From Spirosoma radiotolerans (GTDB lineage Bacteria > Bacteroidota > Bacteroidia > Cytophagales > Spirosomataceae), in assembly GCF_000974425.1 (NCBI RefSeq), contig NZ_CP010429.1:1240001-1304000 (forward strand): a stretch of DNA of 64,000 bases, in the 5' to 3' direction. Every line of letters begins with the position of its first letter. Position 1 is the first letter of the stretch. The translations under genes were made by a program, and so were the position numbers. Positions 32,470 through 41,598 of the stretch are shown piece by piece. The notes under the pieces were generated by a model. The model did no database searches. It was given only the letters and a program-made list of their open reading frames with translations, and was not told where the DNA came from.

Positions 32470-33213
32470 GCAATCTTAAAGACGAGAAAGGCAAATTTTG
32501 TTTAAAATATTTGTCCTATGTATTTTATGGGATTTGTAATTTGCTTGCCAACTTCTCATTTTTTGAGAGGTATATAATTGATAGTTAATGATTTGTGTTT
32601 TCGTATTTCATTGTATGTGATTGGATAAGTGCACATAAATTATAAGCCCAGGCGATACACTGTACAATCGTCTTCAGACAATGAAAACTCCATGTGTGGT
32701 AGGCGGGTTTTTGCCAATCGGTCTCTTCCCGACGAATTTAGGCAGTGGGTCATCTCAGTAGTCAATACCTGATTAAGCTCCGCCATTCGTTGTTGCAACC
32801 GCAGGGAAAAGGATGAACTTGCCTAGTTGGCTATTTACGTTAGCGTTGGCACTGCTTTACAGGGGCACAAACCGTTCGCTCTGCCTATCCCATTGTCCCT
32901 AACTACACAAAAGGGCCAGTTTAAAATGGACTAACTAGCTTGGAGTGGGATAGGGGGTCAAACGAAAGGTTCTCCAGTAAATAATACCCCCTATATTCCC
33001 ATTGATTTGTATCGGCAGGTAACGTTTCGGCTAGCAGTCCTGAAAAATTGCGGATGAAATAGATAGCACCCGAAAGCTAACGCATCGGTCTTACTCTTTC
33101 CCTGTCAAGTTGTGATTTCATAAGGCATTGACAGTAAGTTAATTGCTATTGATTATAAAACCGCTACCTGACTTTTGCGGTTATAATTGTCAACCGCCAT
33201 CCTGAAAACCATC
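32470..33213. other. Intergenic region, 744 bp, no supported gene
   Basis: No recognisable gene. On the minus strand a frame of about 55 codons (roughly 32650-32825, ending LSEDDCTVYRLGL) is open but has no match I recognise. The GGGATAGG near 32950 pairs with CCTATCCC near 32885, a weak stem. The last 100 bp are AT-rich and contain a TATAATTG box (33183-33190 region) that could serve the EEP gene. Confidence 0.4.
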
Positions 33214-34296
33214 ATGCACTTTGTTGACTATGTCCTGCTTGTCTATGCCCTTGTTGTAACAGTAGCTTCATTTCTTAATTTTATCCGTCTGGATTACTGG
33301 TGGATTCGGATGTGGGATTTCCCTCATTTACAGCTTACCGTACTGGCCGCTATCGGGCTTATTGGCTGGCTGGCAGTCGACCACACCCTGACGGGTTATT
33401 ATACCATCATACCCATTGGTCTGTTGGCAACCCTGTGTTATCAGGGATGGTTGATCTATCCGTTTACACCCCTGCATCGAAAGCAGGTTGTTCGGGTTGT
33501 CAACCGAACCGGCAACGGTGGATCTGATACTAACACGATTCGATTATTGGTGGCCAATGTACTTATGGACAACTCCCAAACGGACCACGTCGTGAAGCTG
33601 GTTGACAAGCACAAACCCGATGTGCTTCTGCTGCTGGAAGCCAATCAGAAATGGCAGGATGCGTTAGCGTCAATCGTCCCTGATTACCCTCATCAGGTGC
33701 TGCACCCGCTGGAAAATACGTACGGCATGTTGCTCTATTCGCGCTTGCCGATTCGCCACCATGAGTTACGCTTTTTGATTCAGGATGATATTCCGTCCGT
33801 ATATGCGCAGTTGGCGTTACCCTCCGGGCAAATAATAAACTTTTACGGCGTTCATCCCATGCCACCCAGCCCGACAGAGCACTACCGATCAACGGAGCGA
33901 GATGCCGAACTACTGTTAGTGGGCAAAGAGGCCCGAAAAAGAGGGGGCGCCACCATTATCGCTGGTGATTTGAATGATGTGGCGTGGTCGCATACAACCC
34001 GTTTGTTTCAGCGCGTAAGCGGTCTGCTCGATCCTCGCATTGGGCGTGGGCTGTACAATACGTTTCATGCCTGGTATTTCTTTCTGCGCTGGCCACTGGA
34101 TCATGTATTTGTTTCGACTCATTTTCAGTTGCAGAAAATCCTCCGCCTGCCAAATGGCGGCTCCGATCATTTTCCCATGTTTATTGCCTTAACGTACGTG
34201 TCCGAACCGGAGCGGGTGCTCGAAGAGGTGCCGCAGCCTGAGAAAGACGACTTAGAGGAGGCTCATGAAAAGATAGTTGAAGCAAGGGAGAATTAA
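33214..34296 (+). CDS. Membrane-anchored endonuclease/exonuclease/phosphatase (EEP) family hydrolase
   Basis: A 360-residue protein starting MHFVDYVLLVYALVVTVASF; a TTG 27 bp earlier is possible but adds nothing. Three hydrophobic helices occupy about residues 1-85. The EEP fold follows: LLVANVLMDNSQ, DVLLLLEANQKW (metal-binding Glu), YGVHPMPPSP, AGDLNDVAWS (catalytic Asp-Asn), LDHVFVS, and GGSDHFPMFIAL (catalytic Asp-His). The C-terminal 35 residues are highly charged (EEVPQPEKDDLEEAHEKIVE). Family members hydrolyse phosphodiesters of nucleic acids, lipids or inositol phosphates; the active-site side appears extracytoplasmic. Confidence 0.88.
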   Translation: MHFVDYVLLVYALVVTVASFLNFIRLDYWWIRMWDFPHLQLTVLAAIGLIGWLAVDHTLTGYYTIIPIGLLATLCYQGWLIYPFTPLHRKQVVRVVNRTGNGGSDTNTIRLLVANVLMDNSQTDHVVKLVDKHKPDVLLLLEANQKWQDALASIVPDYPHQVLHPLENTYGMLLYSRLPIRHHELRFLIQDDIPSVYAQLALPSGQIINFYGVHPMPPSPTEHYRSTERDAELLLVGKEARKRGGATIIAGDLNDVAWSHTTRLFQRVSGLLDPRIGRGLYNTFHAWYFFLRWPLDHVFVSTHFQLQKILRLPNGGSDHFPMFIALTYVSEPERVLEEVPQPEKDDLEEAHEKIVEAREN

Positions 34297-34343
34297 CTTA
34301 ATACTGAACGGTCTGCTATATACGCGTTCTGTTGCTTTATAGC

Positions 34344-34375
34344 CTTTCAGGCAACCCGCATAAGGTTGCCCGAAA
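34344..34375. terminator. Terminator between EEP gene and the convergent hypothetical gene
   Basis: GGCAACC (34350-34356), loop CGCATAA, GGTTGCC (34364-34370); TTTC and GAAA extend the stem across one mismatch. Located between convergent stops at 34296 and 34391. Confidence 0.75.
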
Positions 34376-34390
34376 TAGCTAATCAATTTG

Positions 34391-35662
34391 TTAGGAAAAT
34401 TCCAGAGGCTGTTCGCTGGAAACCGTCAGTTGAGCAGCCAAGTCTGTAAGACGGTTCTGCATCATATTCTTCAACGCTTGCCATCCCGTGTTCCACCGGC
34501 GAACTACGTTAACTTCCCGTACTTCGGCAGGCTCCTTGGGTTGGTTCGGCTGTTCATAATACTCGGGCATCCGAGCTGTCATTTGGCTGACAACCGCTTC
34601 GATGGAACCATTCAGAATCAACTCAGCATCGGCTTTCGCCAGTTGAATAAGCGCACGGCACATTGATGCGGTGTAAAAGGCACAGTCAATATCCTGATGA
34701 CGAACGGGGACGCCATCATGCAGTCGCTGGAGTTTTACGCCCCCATCTTCAAGCCTGTCTGAAGCGGGTGCCTGGTCGGCTGGTTGAGGAAAAACAGCGT
34801 CAATTTTCTGTTTGAATTTGTCCCACCAGGGCGGTCGCTGGCCCGGATTGAGGGTGTCACAGAAAATGATCCGTTGGGGCAACGAAGGTAACTCAGGGTT
34901 CATCACCAGCAGCGCGGCTCCTAAATGGCGGTCGTCGGCTGCGTGTCGTCGCTGAATTACGAAGCAATGTGGTTGGGTCGCCCCTTCTTCGTTCAGTTGT
35001 TCTGTCATGGCTTTGACAGACCGTAACGAATCGTCCATGTATCCTTCCGTAATCACATGAACGGGTAGTTCAAATTCAGAAGGCACCATCGCTTCCCAGC
35101 GCAGTTGGTGCGCCAGAATGGTTAAGGCTGTGCTATCGGTACGGCGGGTACCAAAATAAACGCCTATGTCTTCTCTGGGGGGCTCACCATTCGTATCAGT
35201 TAGCTGAATAGTGTCGCCATAGGTGCCCTGCCGACTGAGCGGGCTGTAGCGAAAGGGCACTTCCAGATGTTCACGCTGGGCGGCAATGTTGTAGATACGC
35301 TTCTCGAATTGAGCCAGTAAGGGCTCATAAGCGTCATTCTGAAAATAAACCTCGTCGATAGGCCGAAGTAGGTGGCGGGCTATAGGCTCTTGTTCGAGCA
35401 ACCGCTCGAAGGCATCCTCCCGGTGTTTAAAGAAGCTGCGCAGGGCGCCTTGCTCCACAAATTCTTCTGTATCGCCTTCGCCCTCCAGGCTTTTGGTCGA
35501 TACGGTACCTTGTTCAATCCAGTCGCGCAGGAACTGCTTAACGGCCAGATCGAAACCATGATTAGCCGCTTCGGCCTCCTCAATGGTGTAGTTTGTTTGC
35601 TGAATGTTTAGTTTGCTGTTGGGGCTTTTCTGATCAAAGAATGTCCCAGCGGTTTTATTCAT
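34391..35662 (-). CDS. Unrecognised protein with a Ulp1/YopJ-like His-Asp-Cys pattern
   Basis: A 423-residue soluble, acidic protein (starts MNKTAGTFFDQKSPN) that I cannot assign by overall similarity. In its second half is a pattern that recalls CE-clan cysteine proteases/acetyltransferases: His246 in ADDRHLGAALLVMNPE, a strand with Asp269 (RIIFCDTLNP), and Cys327 in RHQDIDCAFYTASMCRAL. This mimics 'HWxLxVID…YDSL…QxxxxDCGxF' of Ulp1/XopD and 'H…E…DC' of YopJ. Spacing (23 and 58 residues) is within the range for the clan. The helical N-terminal half has no known domain. No signal peptide or T9SS tag. The alternative is an unrelated fold with a chance motif. Confidence 0.7.
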   Translation of the reverse strand: MNKTAGTFFDQKSPNSKLNIQQTNYTIEEAEAANHGFDLAVKQFLRDWIEQGTVSTKSLEGEGDTEEFVEQGALRSFFKHREDAFERLLEQEPIARHLLRPIDEVYFQNDAYEPLLAQFEKRIYNIAAQREHLEVPFRYSPLSRQGTYGDTIQLTDTNGEPPREDIGVYFGTRRTDSTALTILAHQLRWEAMVPSEFELPVHVITEGYMDDSLRSVKAMTEQLNEEGATQPHCFVIQRRHAADDRHLGAALLVMNPELPSLPQRIIFCDTLNPGQRPPWWDKFKQKIDAVFPQPADQAPASDRLEDGGVKLQRLHDGVPVRHQDIDCAFYTASMCRALIQLAKADAELILNGSIEAVVSQMTARMPEYYEQPNQPKEPAEVREVNVVRRWNTGWQALKNMMQNRLTDLAAQLTVSSEQPLEFS

Positions 35663-36391
35663 TGAATGATGTATGGTATTAAAGAGTGGTAAGATGGCGC
35701 GTCGGTTATCCAGCCGCAGATAGGTTTGCTATCTACGAGCTAAAGTAACGATTTTTAGGGAGGTTACCAACGTGCTGATCTGTATACAAACAACATTGAC
35801 AGATGGGCCAGAAGTTTCTACAGCATAATCTATTTTCAGTAGGGTCGATCGCTATTCTTACTGTCGCATTTACTGTTTGCGCTGCCGGTTACTTATGACG
35901 CTGCCCGACGCTGTTTGCCGACAGGTAATAACAACGGCCCAGCTATCCCGCTCCGTGACCCGTATCCTCACGGGCCACGAAGCGGGTAACATGACTTACA
36001 GTGAAACAGGACACAACCCTTGGCAGACGTAGCAACTGCAACAGGCTCAGTCCCAATGAGGCCCGTAGCAAATATGGTCCGCTGGAATGGTGCTGGAAAA
36101 GCGATTAGAAACCAGCGGGTTCAAACAACAAAAAGCAGCGTAACTCCGGGTTAAGAAAAAATGGTAACCGCATTGAACGACTAACTCAAAACGGTCAACT
36201 TATTTTCGGACGATACAGTATCCGCTGTGCGATCATCTGTTGCTATAGGCTCTAAACCAGACTACTTACCGTAGTGACCGGTACGCCGTTGGACCACCCA
36301 GGCGTACCAGAACCGCAACTAACAGTTCGAAACGCCAATCTCATATTTTGGGCTTGTTAACTGATAAGGGCAATTGCCTGTTGGGCCAGTC
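35663..36391. other. Intergenic region, 729 bp, no supported gene
   Basis: Reading frames are short and interrupted on both strands. A 31-codon plus-strand frame near 35803-35899 starts MGQKFLQHNLFSVGSI and is strongly hydrophobic, looking like a signal or membrane segment of a lost gene, but stops early. I see no RNA gene or clear repeat. Possibly the wreck of one or more genes. Confidence 0.35.
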
Positions 36392-38317
36392 CTACTCATT
36401 AACAAACTGGATAATAAAGCCTCCTCTAGGAGCAAAAGCGTATTGCCAACTGGACGTGATGGGATAGGTTTCGGTTTTAAAGCTCATCAAGGGATCTTCA
36501 CCTTCTCTAATGATTCTAAATTTAGAAAACCCCTTGGCGTACCTGGCCAGATTTAACTTGACGGGCACTACTTTACTGGTACCATTAATACCCACCATGT
36601 AAGAAAGGTTCTCCTTCTGACGAAAGAGTATGATCTGTTCTCCCGGTTGGGCTACAACACTTTCCGTCTTATCCCACGTGGCGGGCATATCTTTCAACAA
36701 CTGGCGAACCGATATAGGCAGTGAATCAAATACCTCTTTTGAATCCGCAAAATCAATAATCCCTGACGTATAAATCATTGCCGTAGCCAGCTCATGAACC
36801 CCCGTGTTCAACCGGGGATATTTTCGAATGGTTAGAGCAAACGGAGTGTAGTCGGTAGGACCGGCGACATTTCGGGTGAAGGGCAACAGGGTATTCTGCT
36901 CGGCGGCCAGAGCTGGATATCTAGCTTCATAAAAATAATGTTCCGTGCCTAAAACAGCTTCGGCGGTCATCAAATTTGGCCACGTTCGGTGCCAGCCTCT
37001 TGGAACAGTCGTACCATGCAGGTTGACCAGTAAATGCTCCTTGGCGGCATCTTCGAACAATGACTGAAAGCAGGCCATCACCTCCTGCCGGTCTGAGCAC
37101 CAAAAATCAATCTTAATTCCCTTGACGCCCATAGCCGCCAATTCTTTAAAGCGCTTTCTTCTTTTCTCTGGCTCGAAATACGCGGCTGAATAGGCCCACA
37201 CCATGGGTTTGATCCCCTTAGCAGTAGCCTTGGCAATAATTCCCCCTTCGGTGTTGGCTTTCTCCCAGCCCGCATCAAACAGCGTATAGCCGAAATCCAA
37301 AGAGGCAGCCAGATCTGTGAATTGATTATAGATTTCAGGGGAATGATCCTCAGGATGGGACCACCAGGACCAGGTAGCTTTGCCCGGTTCGATCCAGGAA
37401 GCATCCTCCAGTTTAGAGGCTGGCGCTAAATCGGTAATCAAGCTTGAGAGTAGGATGTCCCCAGCCTGATCACCTATAATGATCACCCGCCAGGGCATCG
37501 TCCAGGGGAGCTTGGCTGTTGGATGATTATTGTCGCTTAAAGGAAGGTTATATTTTTCGTCTTTTTCAGCAAAGGCGATTTTATACAGTCCATCCCTGGA
37601 ATCAGCTTGCAAATGACAACCTGGAAACAAACCATCCGTGGCGGACTCGGCCAGTAACACCCAGGTTTTGTTGTCATTTACTTGAAAAAGGGCCGGCATA
37701 CACCATCCCACCGACGGATTACGGGGGTTACTGATGGAGTCGCCGGGATGTATATTAAAGTAAAAATCTTCATAGCCCGGGGTTACCTTTCCCGCTTTGT
37801 TATAAGGCTGCAACCAGCCCTTCGCCTTTTTCTCAATCTGAAAGCCTGTGAGCTCCGAGTTGATTACCCGTATTTTTGACGTCTGATCCGGAAACCGGTA
37901 GCGAAAAGCAACGCCTTCCTTCCCGGTCACCAAATCAACAATCATGAGCGCGCCAGAGCTGTTTTTAAACGTTATACTCTTATGTTCAAGAACATGATCG
38001 ATCGTTTTGACGTGCCCCACCTTCAAGTCATATGTCTCCCGTCTTGGTTCAGTGGGTGAAACATTTACGAGAGAGAGTCCAGCCGTAAAATTTTGATCAT
38101 CACAGTTAAGGCCAAGCGGAGAATCGGCAATAATGAGCTTATCCCGGTGTGCTACCTGGTAATGCAATTCTCCCTTTCTGGTTAAAGACAAGGTAATTCT
38201 GTTTGATCCAGACTTTGAACTCAGGTTCATCGATTGGCCTACGGCTTGAAAGCCGCTGAAAAGAAAAATGACTCCGGCAAAAAAGGGAAATACTTTGTAA
38301 ATAAATACATCTCTCAT
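36392..38317 (-). CDS. GH97 glycoside hydrolase, probably the retaining (alpha-galactosidase-like) subgroup
   Basis: A 641-residue exported enzyme (signal peptide about 1-28, ending in AVGQS). Order: N-terminal beta-sandwich of GH97 (LNCDDQNFTAGLSLV, GVAFRYRFPDQ), the TIM barrel starting about 290 (WSWWSHPEDHSPEIYNQFTD, YTLFDAGWEK, IKPMVWAYS), MGVKGIKIDFWCSDRQEVM with an Asp at the nucleophile position of retaining members, and the C-terminal domain (YMVGINGTSK). Inverting SusB-type enzymes carry glutamates as base instead. The calcium site and exact linkage cannot be confirmed by eye. The gene is not next to a SusCD pair. Confidence 0.9.
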   Translation of the reverse strand: MRDVFIYKVFPFFAGVIFLFSGFQAVGQSMNLSSKSGSNRITLSLTRKGELHYQVAHRDKLIIADSPLGLNCDDQNFTAGLSLVNVSPTEPRRETYDLKVGHVKTIDHVLEHKSITFKNSSGALMIVDLVTGKEGVAFRYRFPDQTSKIRVINSELTGFQIEKKAKGWLQPYNKAGKVTPGYEDFYFNIHPGDSISNPRNPSVGWCMPALFQVNDNKTWVLLAESATDGLFPGCHLQADSRDGLYKIAFAEKDEKYNLPLSDNNHPTAKLPWTMPWRVIIIGDQAGDILLSSLITDLAPASKLEDASWIEPGKATWSWWSHPEDHSPEIYNQFTDLAASLDFGYTLFDAGWEKANTEGGIIAKATAKGIKPMVWAYSAAYFEPEKRRKRFKELAAMGVKGIKIDFWCSDRQEVMACFQSLFEDAAKEHLLVNLHGTTVPRGWHRTWPNLMTAEAVLGTEHYFYEARYPALAAEQNTLLPFTRNVAGPTDYTPFALTIRKYPRLNTGVHELATAMIYTSGIIDFADSKEVFDSLPISVRQLLKDMPATWDKTESVVAQPGEQIILFRQKENLSYMVGINGTSKVVPVKLNLARYAKGFSKFRIIREGEDPLMSFKTETYPITSSWQYAFAPRGGFIIQFVNE

Positions 38318-38454
38318 ACGATTGATTTGGGGTTCTTAGTAGTGACGTGAGGGGCCTGTCAAAAAAGATAATTTGTAACAAAAAGTACTTATTCTCATTA
38401 AAAATAGTGTTTTTGTAATCCCCCTTTGCTTGTCGTTGCTATTGATTGATTCAC

Positions 38455-38578
38455 TTGTTTCTGAGCAGATAACCAGTCCCACAAGCTGGCTGTCTTGATA
38501 ACTTCCCTGAGCATGGTGAGCCACATCGGGATATTTCGGGTAACGAGGAATTGCAACTTTATAATGGCCAGCGCACTT
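38455..38578 (-). pseudogene. Frameshifted C-terminal remnant of an alpha/beta hydrolase
   Basis: On the minus strand the frame KCAGHYKVAIPRYPKYPDVA continues HHAQGSYQDSQ and, after a one-base shift, LWDWLSAQKQ. Joined, this reads like the C-terminus of predicted esterases/phospholipases ('vRyTeYPgvgHdaWtxaYxdpeLwdWLlaQkR'), with the catalytic His in the AHH position. Upstream sequence contains stops in every frame. It is a decayed fragment; the remainder of 38318-38835 shows no gene. Confidence 0.45.
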
Positions 38579-38835
38579 TCATATGCCTAAAGAAATGATC
38601 ATTTTATTGAAGTCTGCAGCACCGGTTTATAGTTGTCTTATTCTGTTTAAAATTGGCGGTTTCATTGAACCAAATTGAGAGCCAAAGAGCTACTTTCAGA
38701 TAGACCCATTTTTTATACCTGTCGACTTTAGTTTGCTGCAACCGGCTAGACTTTAAAAAGAAGCCCCCAACTGGCTACAGGCTGGATTCCCTGTAGAACT
38801 TGGAGTATATGACAAACCAACCCTAAAGCTATACT

Positions 38836-39417
38836 ATGACTAAAACAAGCATACGTATTGAGGACTACTCCCCGGCCTGGCCCTTAACATTCCAGCAATT
38901 AAAATCTGTCTACCAAAGGCGTCTGGGTAATTTGGTGACTGATATTCAGCATGTTGGCAGTACGTCTGTTCCTGGTCTTGCGGCAAAACCGATTCTAGAT
39001 ATTGATCTGATAATCAGCAACCGGAAAACCTTAAACGCTGTCATAGAAGAACTTGATCAGCTTGGTTACGATTACCAGGGCAACTTAGGAATTATAGACA
39101 GAGAGTCCTTTAAACGTAGGTCAGATCAGGTACCCCTGGATGGATCTTCCCGCTATTGGCAAAACCATCATTTATATGTCTGTCCATCAGACAGCCTTAG
39201 CTTGAAAAATCATCTGGTCCTTCGGGACTATCTATGCCAAAATCCGCTAAAAGCCCAGGAATATGGCGAACTCAAAAAGCGATTAGCCCAAGAAAATCCT
39301 ACTGATATTGATGTATATGTGGCAGGAAAGACGCCTTTTATTCTGGCCATCCTTCGAGAGGCTGGGTTTAACAACGCGTCTCTGGAAAGCATTGCTCAGG
39401 CAAACAAAACCCGCTAA
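38836..39417 (+). CDS. GrpB family protein (nucleotidyltransferase-fold)
   Basis: A 193-residue GrpB/UPF0157 protein. It contains IRIEDYSPAWPLTFQQLKSVYQ, VTDIQHVGSTSVPGLAAKPILDIDLII (the nucleotidyltransferase-like GSTSVPGLxxKPxxD core), and HHLYVCPSDSLSLKNHLVLRDYLCQ with conserved His. The activity of most GrpB proteins is unknown; some occur fused to dephospho-CoA kinase. The gene stands alone, flanked by decayed sequence on both sides. Confidence 0.92.
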   Translation: MTKTSIRIEDYSPAWPLTFQQLKSVYQRRLGNLVTDIQHVGSTSVPGLAAKPILDIDLIISNRKTLNAVIEELDQLGYDYQGNLGIIDRESFKRRSDQVPLDGSSRYWQNHHLYVCPSDSLSLKNHLVLRDYLCQNPLKAQEYGELKKRLAQENPTDIDVYVAGKTPFILAILREAGFNNASLESIAQANKTR

Positions 39418-39885
39418 TGGGTGTACGGGAGTTGGAGCGACTTGCATCCCCGTGCGCTTCGGCCCGTCGTGCCTGCTCTGTGACTCAGTTCCGCCGAGCC
39501 TTCTTGTAGGGTAAATCTCGTCGTTTCTGGCCTTGACTGCCCTAAAAATCAACAGAGTATCCAAAGCGTGATGACCGGACCACCGTGAATAAGCATGGCC
39601 CAAGGGTTACTGTCGGGCTTATGCCAGACGATGAGCGAATCAACGAAGAGTAATGGAACCGGCCAGTAAGGTCAGAAACAGCGGTAGTGAGACCAAGCCA
39701 ACAGCACGATAATCAATCCGGAGAAAATGTTCCGGATGGCTTTGATGGCGTGGAATGCGTGTTGCACGGACTCTTTAAAGGGATGGATTTTGAATGAAAC
39801 GGCAAAACGACCCGAAGCGGGTCTTGGCCTGCCCGAGTTCAAGAAGGGCTTTAGTCATACGCTCCTGACAGGCATCGGATGCTAC
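39418..39885. other. Decayed region, possible membrane-protein remnant on the minus strand
   Basis: No intact gene. On the minus strand several successive frames encode hydrophobic stretches: AIRNIFSGLIIVLLAWSHY, PLFLTLLAGSITL, and VPLLFVDSLIVWHKP followed by WAMLIHGGPVITLWIL. Together these could be the end of a multi-helix membrane protein broken by frameshifts. The family is not identifiable. The plus-strand frame at 39727-39930 lies across it and is not credible. Confidence 0.3.
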
Positions 39886-40878
39886 TTAAATTTCAACGAT
39901 CATTTTACCTTGGTTCAGCCCCTCAAATAAGCCGATAAACGCGTTAGGAAGATTTTCAAAGCCCTGCACAATGGTTTCTGAATACGTTATTTTCCCTTGC
40001 TGCAACCATTCATGTAGCTGATTAAGGGCTTGTGGAAAACGGCTTGAGAAGTCAGCAATCAGAAATCCCTGAATTCGCAGAAATTTATACACGACCAAGG
40101 GGAGTAGACTCGGGCTCAAGGCAGGCGTTGTTTCATTGTAATTGGAAATAGCACCGCAAACGATGATCCGGCCATACGGGTTAATGTTGGCGATGACAGC
40201 CTCTGAAATCGGACCGCCTACATTGTCAAAATAGAGATCGACACCATGAGGGCAGGCTGAAGCGATGGCTGCGTTTAAGTCGTTGGAACCCCTGTAATTG
40301 ACTGCTTGGTCAAAGCCAAACTTCTCTTTTACCAGTTCTGCTTTCTCCTCGCTGCCCACAATGCCAACCACCCGACAGCCCAGAATCTTTCCGATCTGAC
40401 CGGCAATGCTTCCCACCGCACCGGCGGCCCCGGATACAACCAGCGTTTCCCCTGGTTTGGGCTGACCATAGTCTAACAAGGGCAGGTAAGCCGATAATCC
40501 GGTAATGCCCAGTACACCCAAATAGGCCGGTAACGGGGCCTGATGGGGGTCAATTTTCGTTAAGCCACTGCCCCCGGCGATTTGAAACTCCTGCCATAAC
40601 AGGTAGTCACTCACGTAGTCGCCCGATCTGAAATGCGGGTTTCTGGATTCCACCACCCGGGCAATGAGTTTTGACGTGATGGGTTGTCCAAGTTCGAACC
40701 GCGGTTCTTTAGTGCCCGACATCTTACCCCGCAGGTAAGGGTCTACCGAAATATATGAGGCTTCGAGTAAGATCTCTCCCTGGGAAAGTCCGGGCAGCTC
40801 TTGAGTAACCAGTTCAAAGTCGCCTGGTTTTGGCACTCCCACTGGACGGTTCTTTAATCGGATCGTTTTTGTTTTCAT
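39886..40878 (-). CDS. MDR-family NADP-dependent oxidoreductase (PTGR/CurA-like)
   Basis: A 330-residue medium-chain reductase without zinc ligands. It begins with the substrate-side domain (ISVDPYLRGKMSGTKEPRFELGQ, a mark of the leukotriene-B4-dehydrogenase/YncB group) and has the Rossmann region ETLVVSGAAGAVGSIAGQIGKILG, then VDLYFDNVGGPISEAVIANI and RIIVCGAISNYN. These enzymes reduce alpha,beta-unsaturated carbonyls with NADPH. It is the downstream gene of a two-gene operon with a MarR regulator, 58 bp after it; a short palindrome ATGGATTTATAATCCAT in the gap resembles half of the MarR palindrome. Confidence 0.92.
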   Translation of the reverse strand: MKTKTIRLKNRPVGVPKPGDFELVTQELPGLSQGEILLEASYISVDPYLRGKMSGTKEPRFELGQPITSKLIARVVESRNPHFRSGDYVSDYLLWQEFQIAGGSGLTKIDPHQAPLPAYLGVLGITGLSAYLPLLDYGQPKPGETLVVSGAAGAVGSIAGQIGKILGCRVVGIVGSEEKAELVKEKFGFDQAVNYRGSNDLNAAIASACPHGVDLYFDNVGGPISEAVIANINPYGRIIVCGAISNYNETTPALSPSLLPLVVYKFLRIQGFLIADFSSRFPQALNQLHEWLQQGKITYSETIVQGFENLPNAFIGLFEGLNQGKMIVEI

Positions 40879-40936
40879 GATGAAGTAATCATGGATTTAT
40901 AATCCATGGACTATAATAAGTTAAAAATTTTACAGC

Positions 40937-41377
40937 TTACGCTCTAAACTCATTGAGCAGATCATTGAGTAAGACGGCTTTGTCATGGCTTAGTTCATAG
41001 GTAACTGCCTGAAAAATCGTTCGCCCTTTACGAGCCGCTTCCGCCCCTTTTTCAGTAAGAAGGATATGAACAACCCGTTGATCCGAGGTGTTCCTGTCTT
41101 TCTGGATCAAGCCTTTTTCCATTAATTTATTGAGTAACCTGGAAACGTTGGGCATTCGATCGATCAGCCTTTCCCGAATAAAATTAACCGTTGCCCGGTG
41201 CTTTGGCTGCCCCTTTAAAATCGATAAGACGTTCAGTTGCTGCAACGAAAGATCCAATGGCTTAAGAGCAAGCGCGTAGGTATTGGTCAGCCAATTGGCG
41301 GTGAAGATGACGTTCATAGCCGCCTGCTGCTGCGCATTCTCAAAACGCTGCTGATTTATCTCGTCTTCAATAGTCAT
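40937..41377 (-). CDS. MarR-family regulator
   Basis: A 146-residue winged-helix protein. The core RATVNFIRERLIDRMPNVSRLLNKLMEKGLI contains the recognition helix, and KDRNTSDQRVVHILLTEKGAEAARKG is the wing with the conserved DxR. The N-terminal and C-terminal helices form the dimer interface. It is first in an operon with the MDR oxidoreductase. A 44-bp perfect palindrome overlaps its promoter region, so autorepression relieved by an electrophile is a reasonable model. Confidence 0.92.
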   Translation of the reverse strand: MTIEDEINQQRFENAQQQAAMNVIFTANWLTNTYALALKPLDLSLQQLNVLSILKGQPKHRATVNFIRERLIDRMPNVSRLLNKLMEKGLIQKDRNTSDQRVVHILLTEKGAEAARKGRTIFQAVTYELSHDKAVLLNDLLNEFRA

Positions 41378-41427
41378 AAACGTAAAAAGATGCTACTCGC
41401 CAAGTCGGCCGTTAAGCTATACCGATG

Positions 41428-41491
41428 CAAATATAGCGCTCAAACTATATTCCATGCAATTATATTCCAGGGAATATAATTGCATGGAATA
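41428..41491 (-). promoter_or_regulatory. Promoter and long palindromic operator of the MarR operon
   Basis: A minus-strand -7 box TATATTTG is at 41428-41435; a weak -33 (ATTG) lies 21 nt upstream. Over the -33 region stretches a perfect palindrome with 21-bp arms (41448-41468 and 41471-41491) and a 2-bp centre. Each arm carries the word TATTCC twice, separated by ATGCAAT, so the site could hold two overlapping dimer sites. The tiny centre argues against a terminator. Confidence 0.7.
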
Positions 41492-41598
41492 GCGGTCGTA
41501 TAGGGAAGCATGGCCTCAGTAACAAAGCGTAAAAGCAACCTTATTCGTTACCGCAAGTACGTTTTAGGTATCTAGTCCAGTTAACGACGAATTATTGG

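Noticed and set aside
39727-39930. 67-codon plus-strand frame before the oxidoreductase gene
   Set aside because: It overlaps the oxidoreductase 3' end and a likely decayed minus-strand membrane gene; the sequence has no family features.
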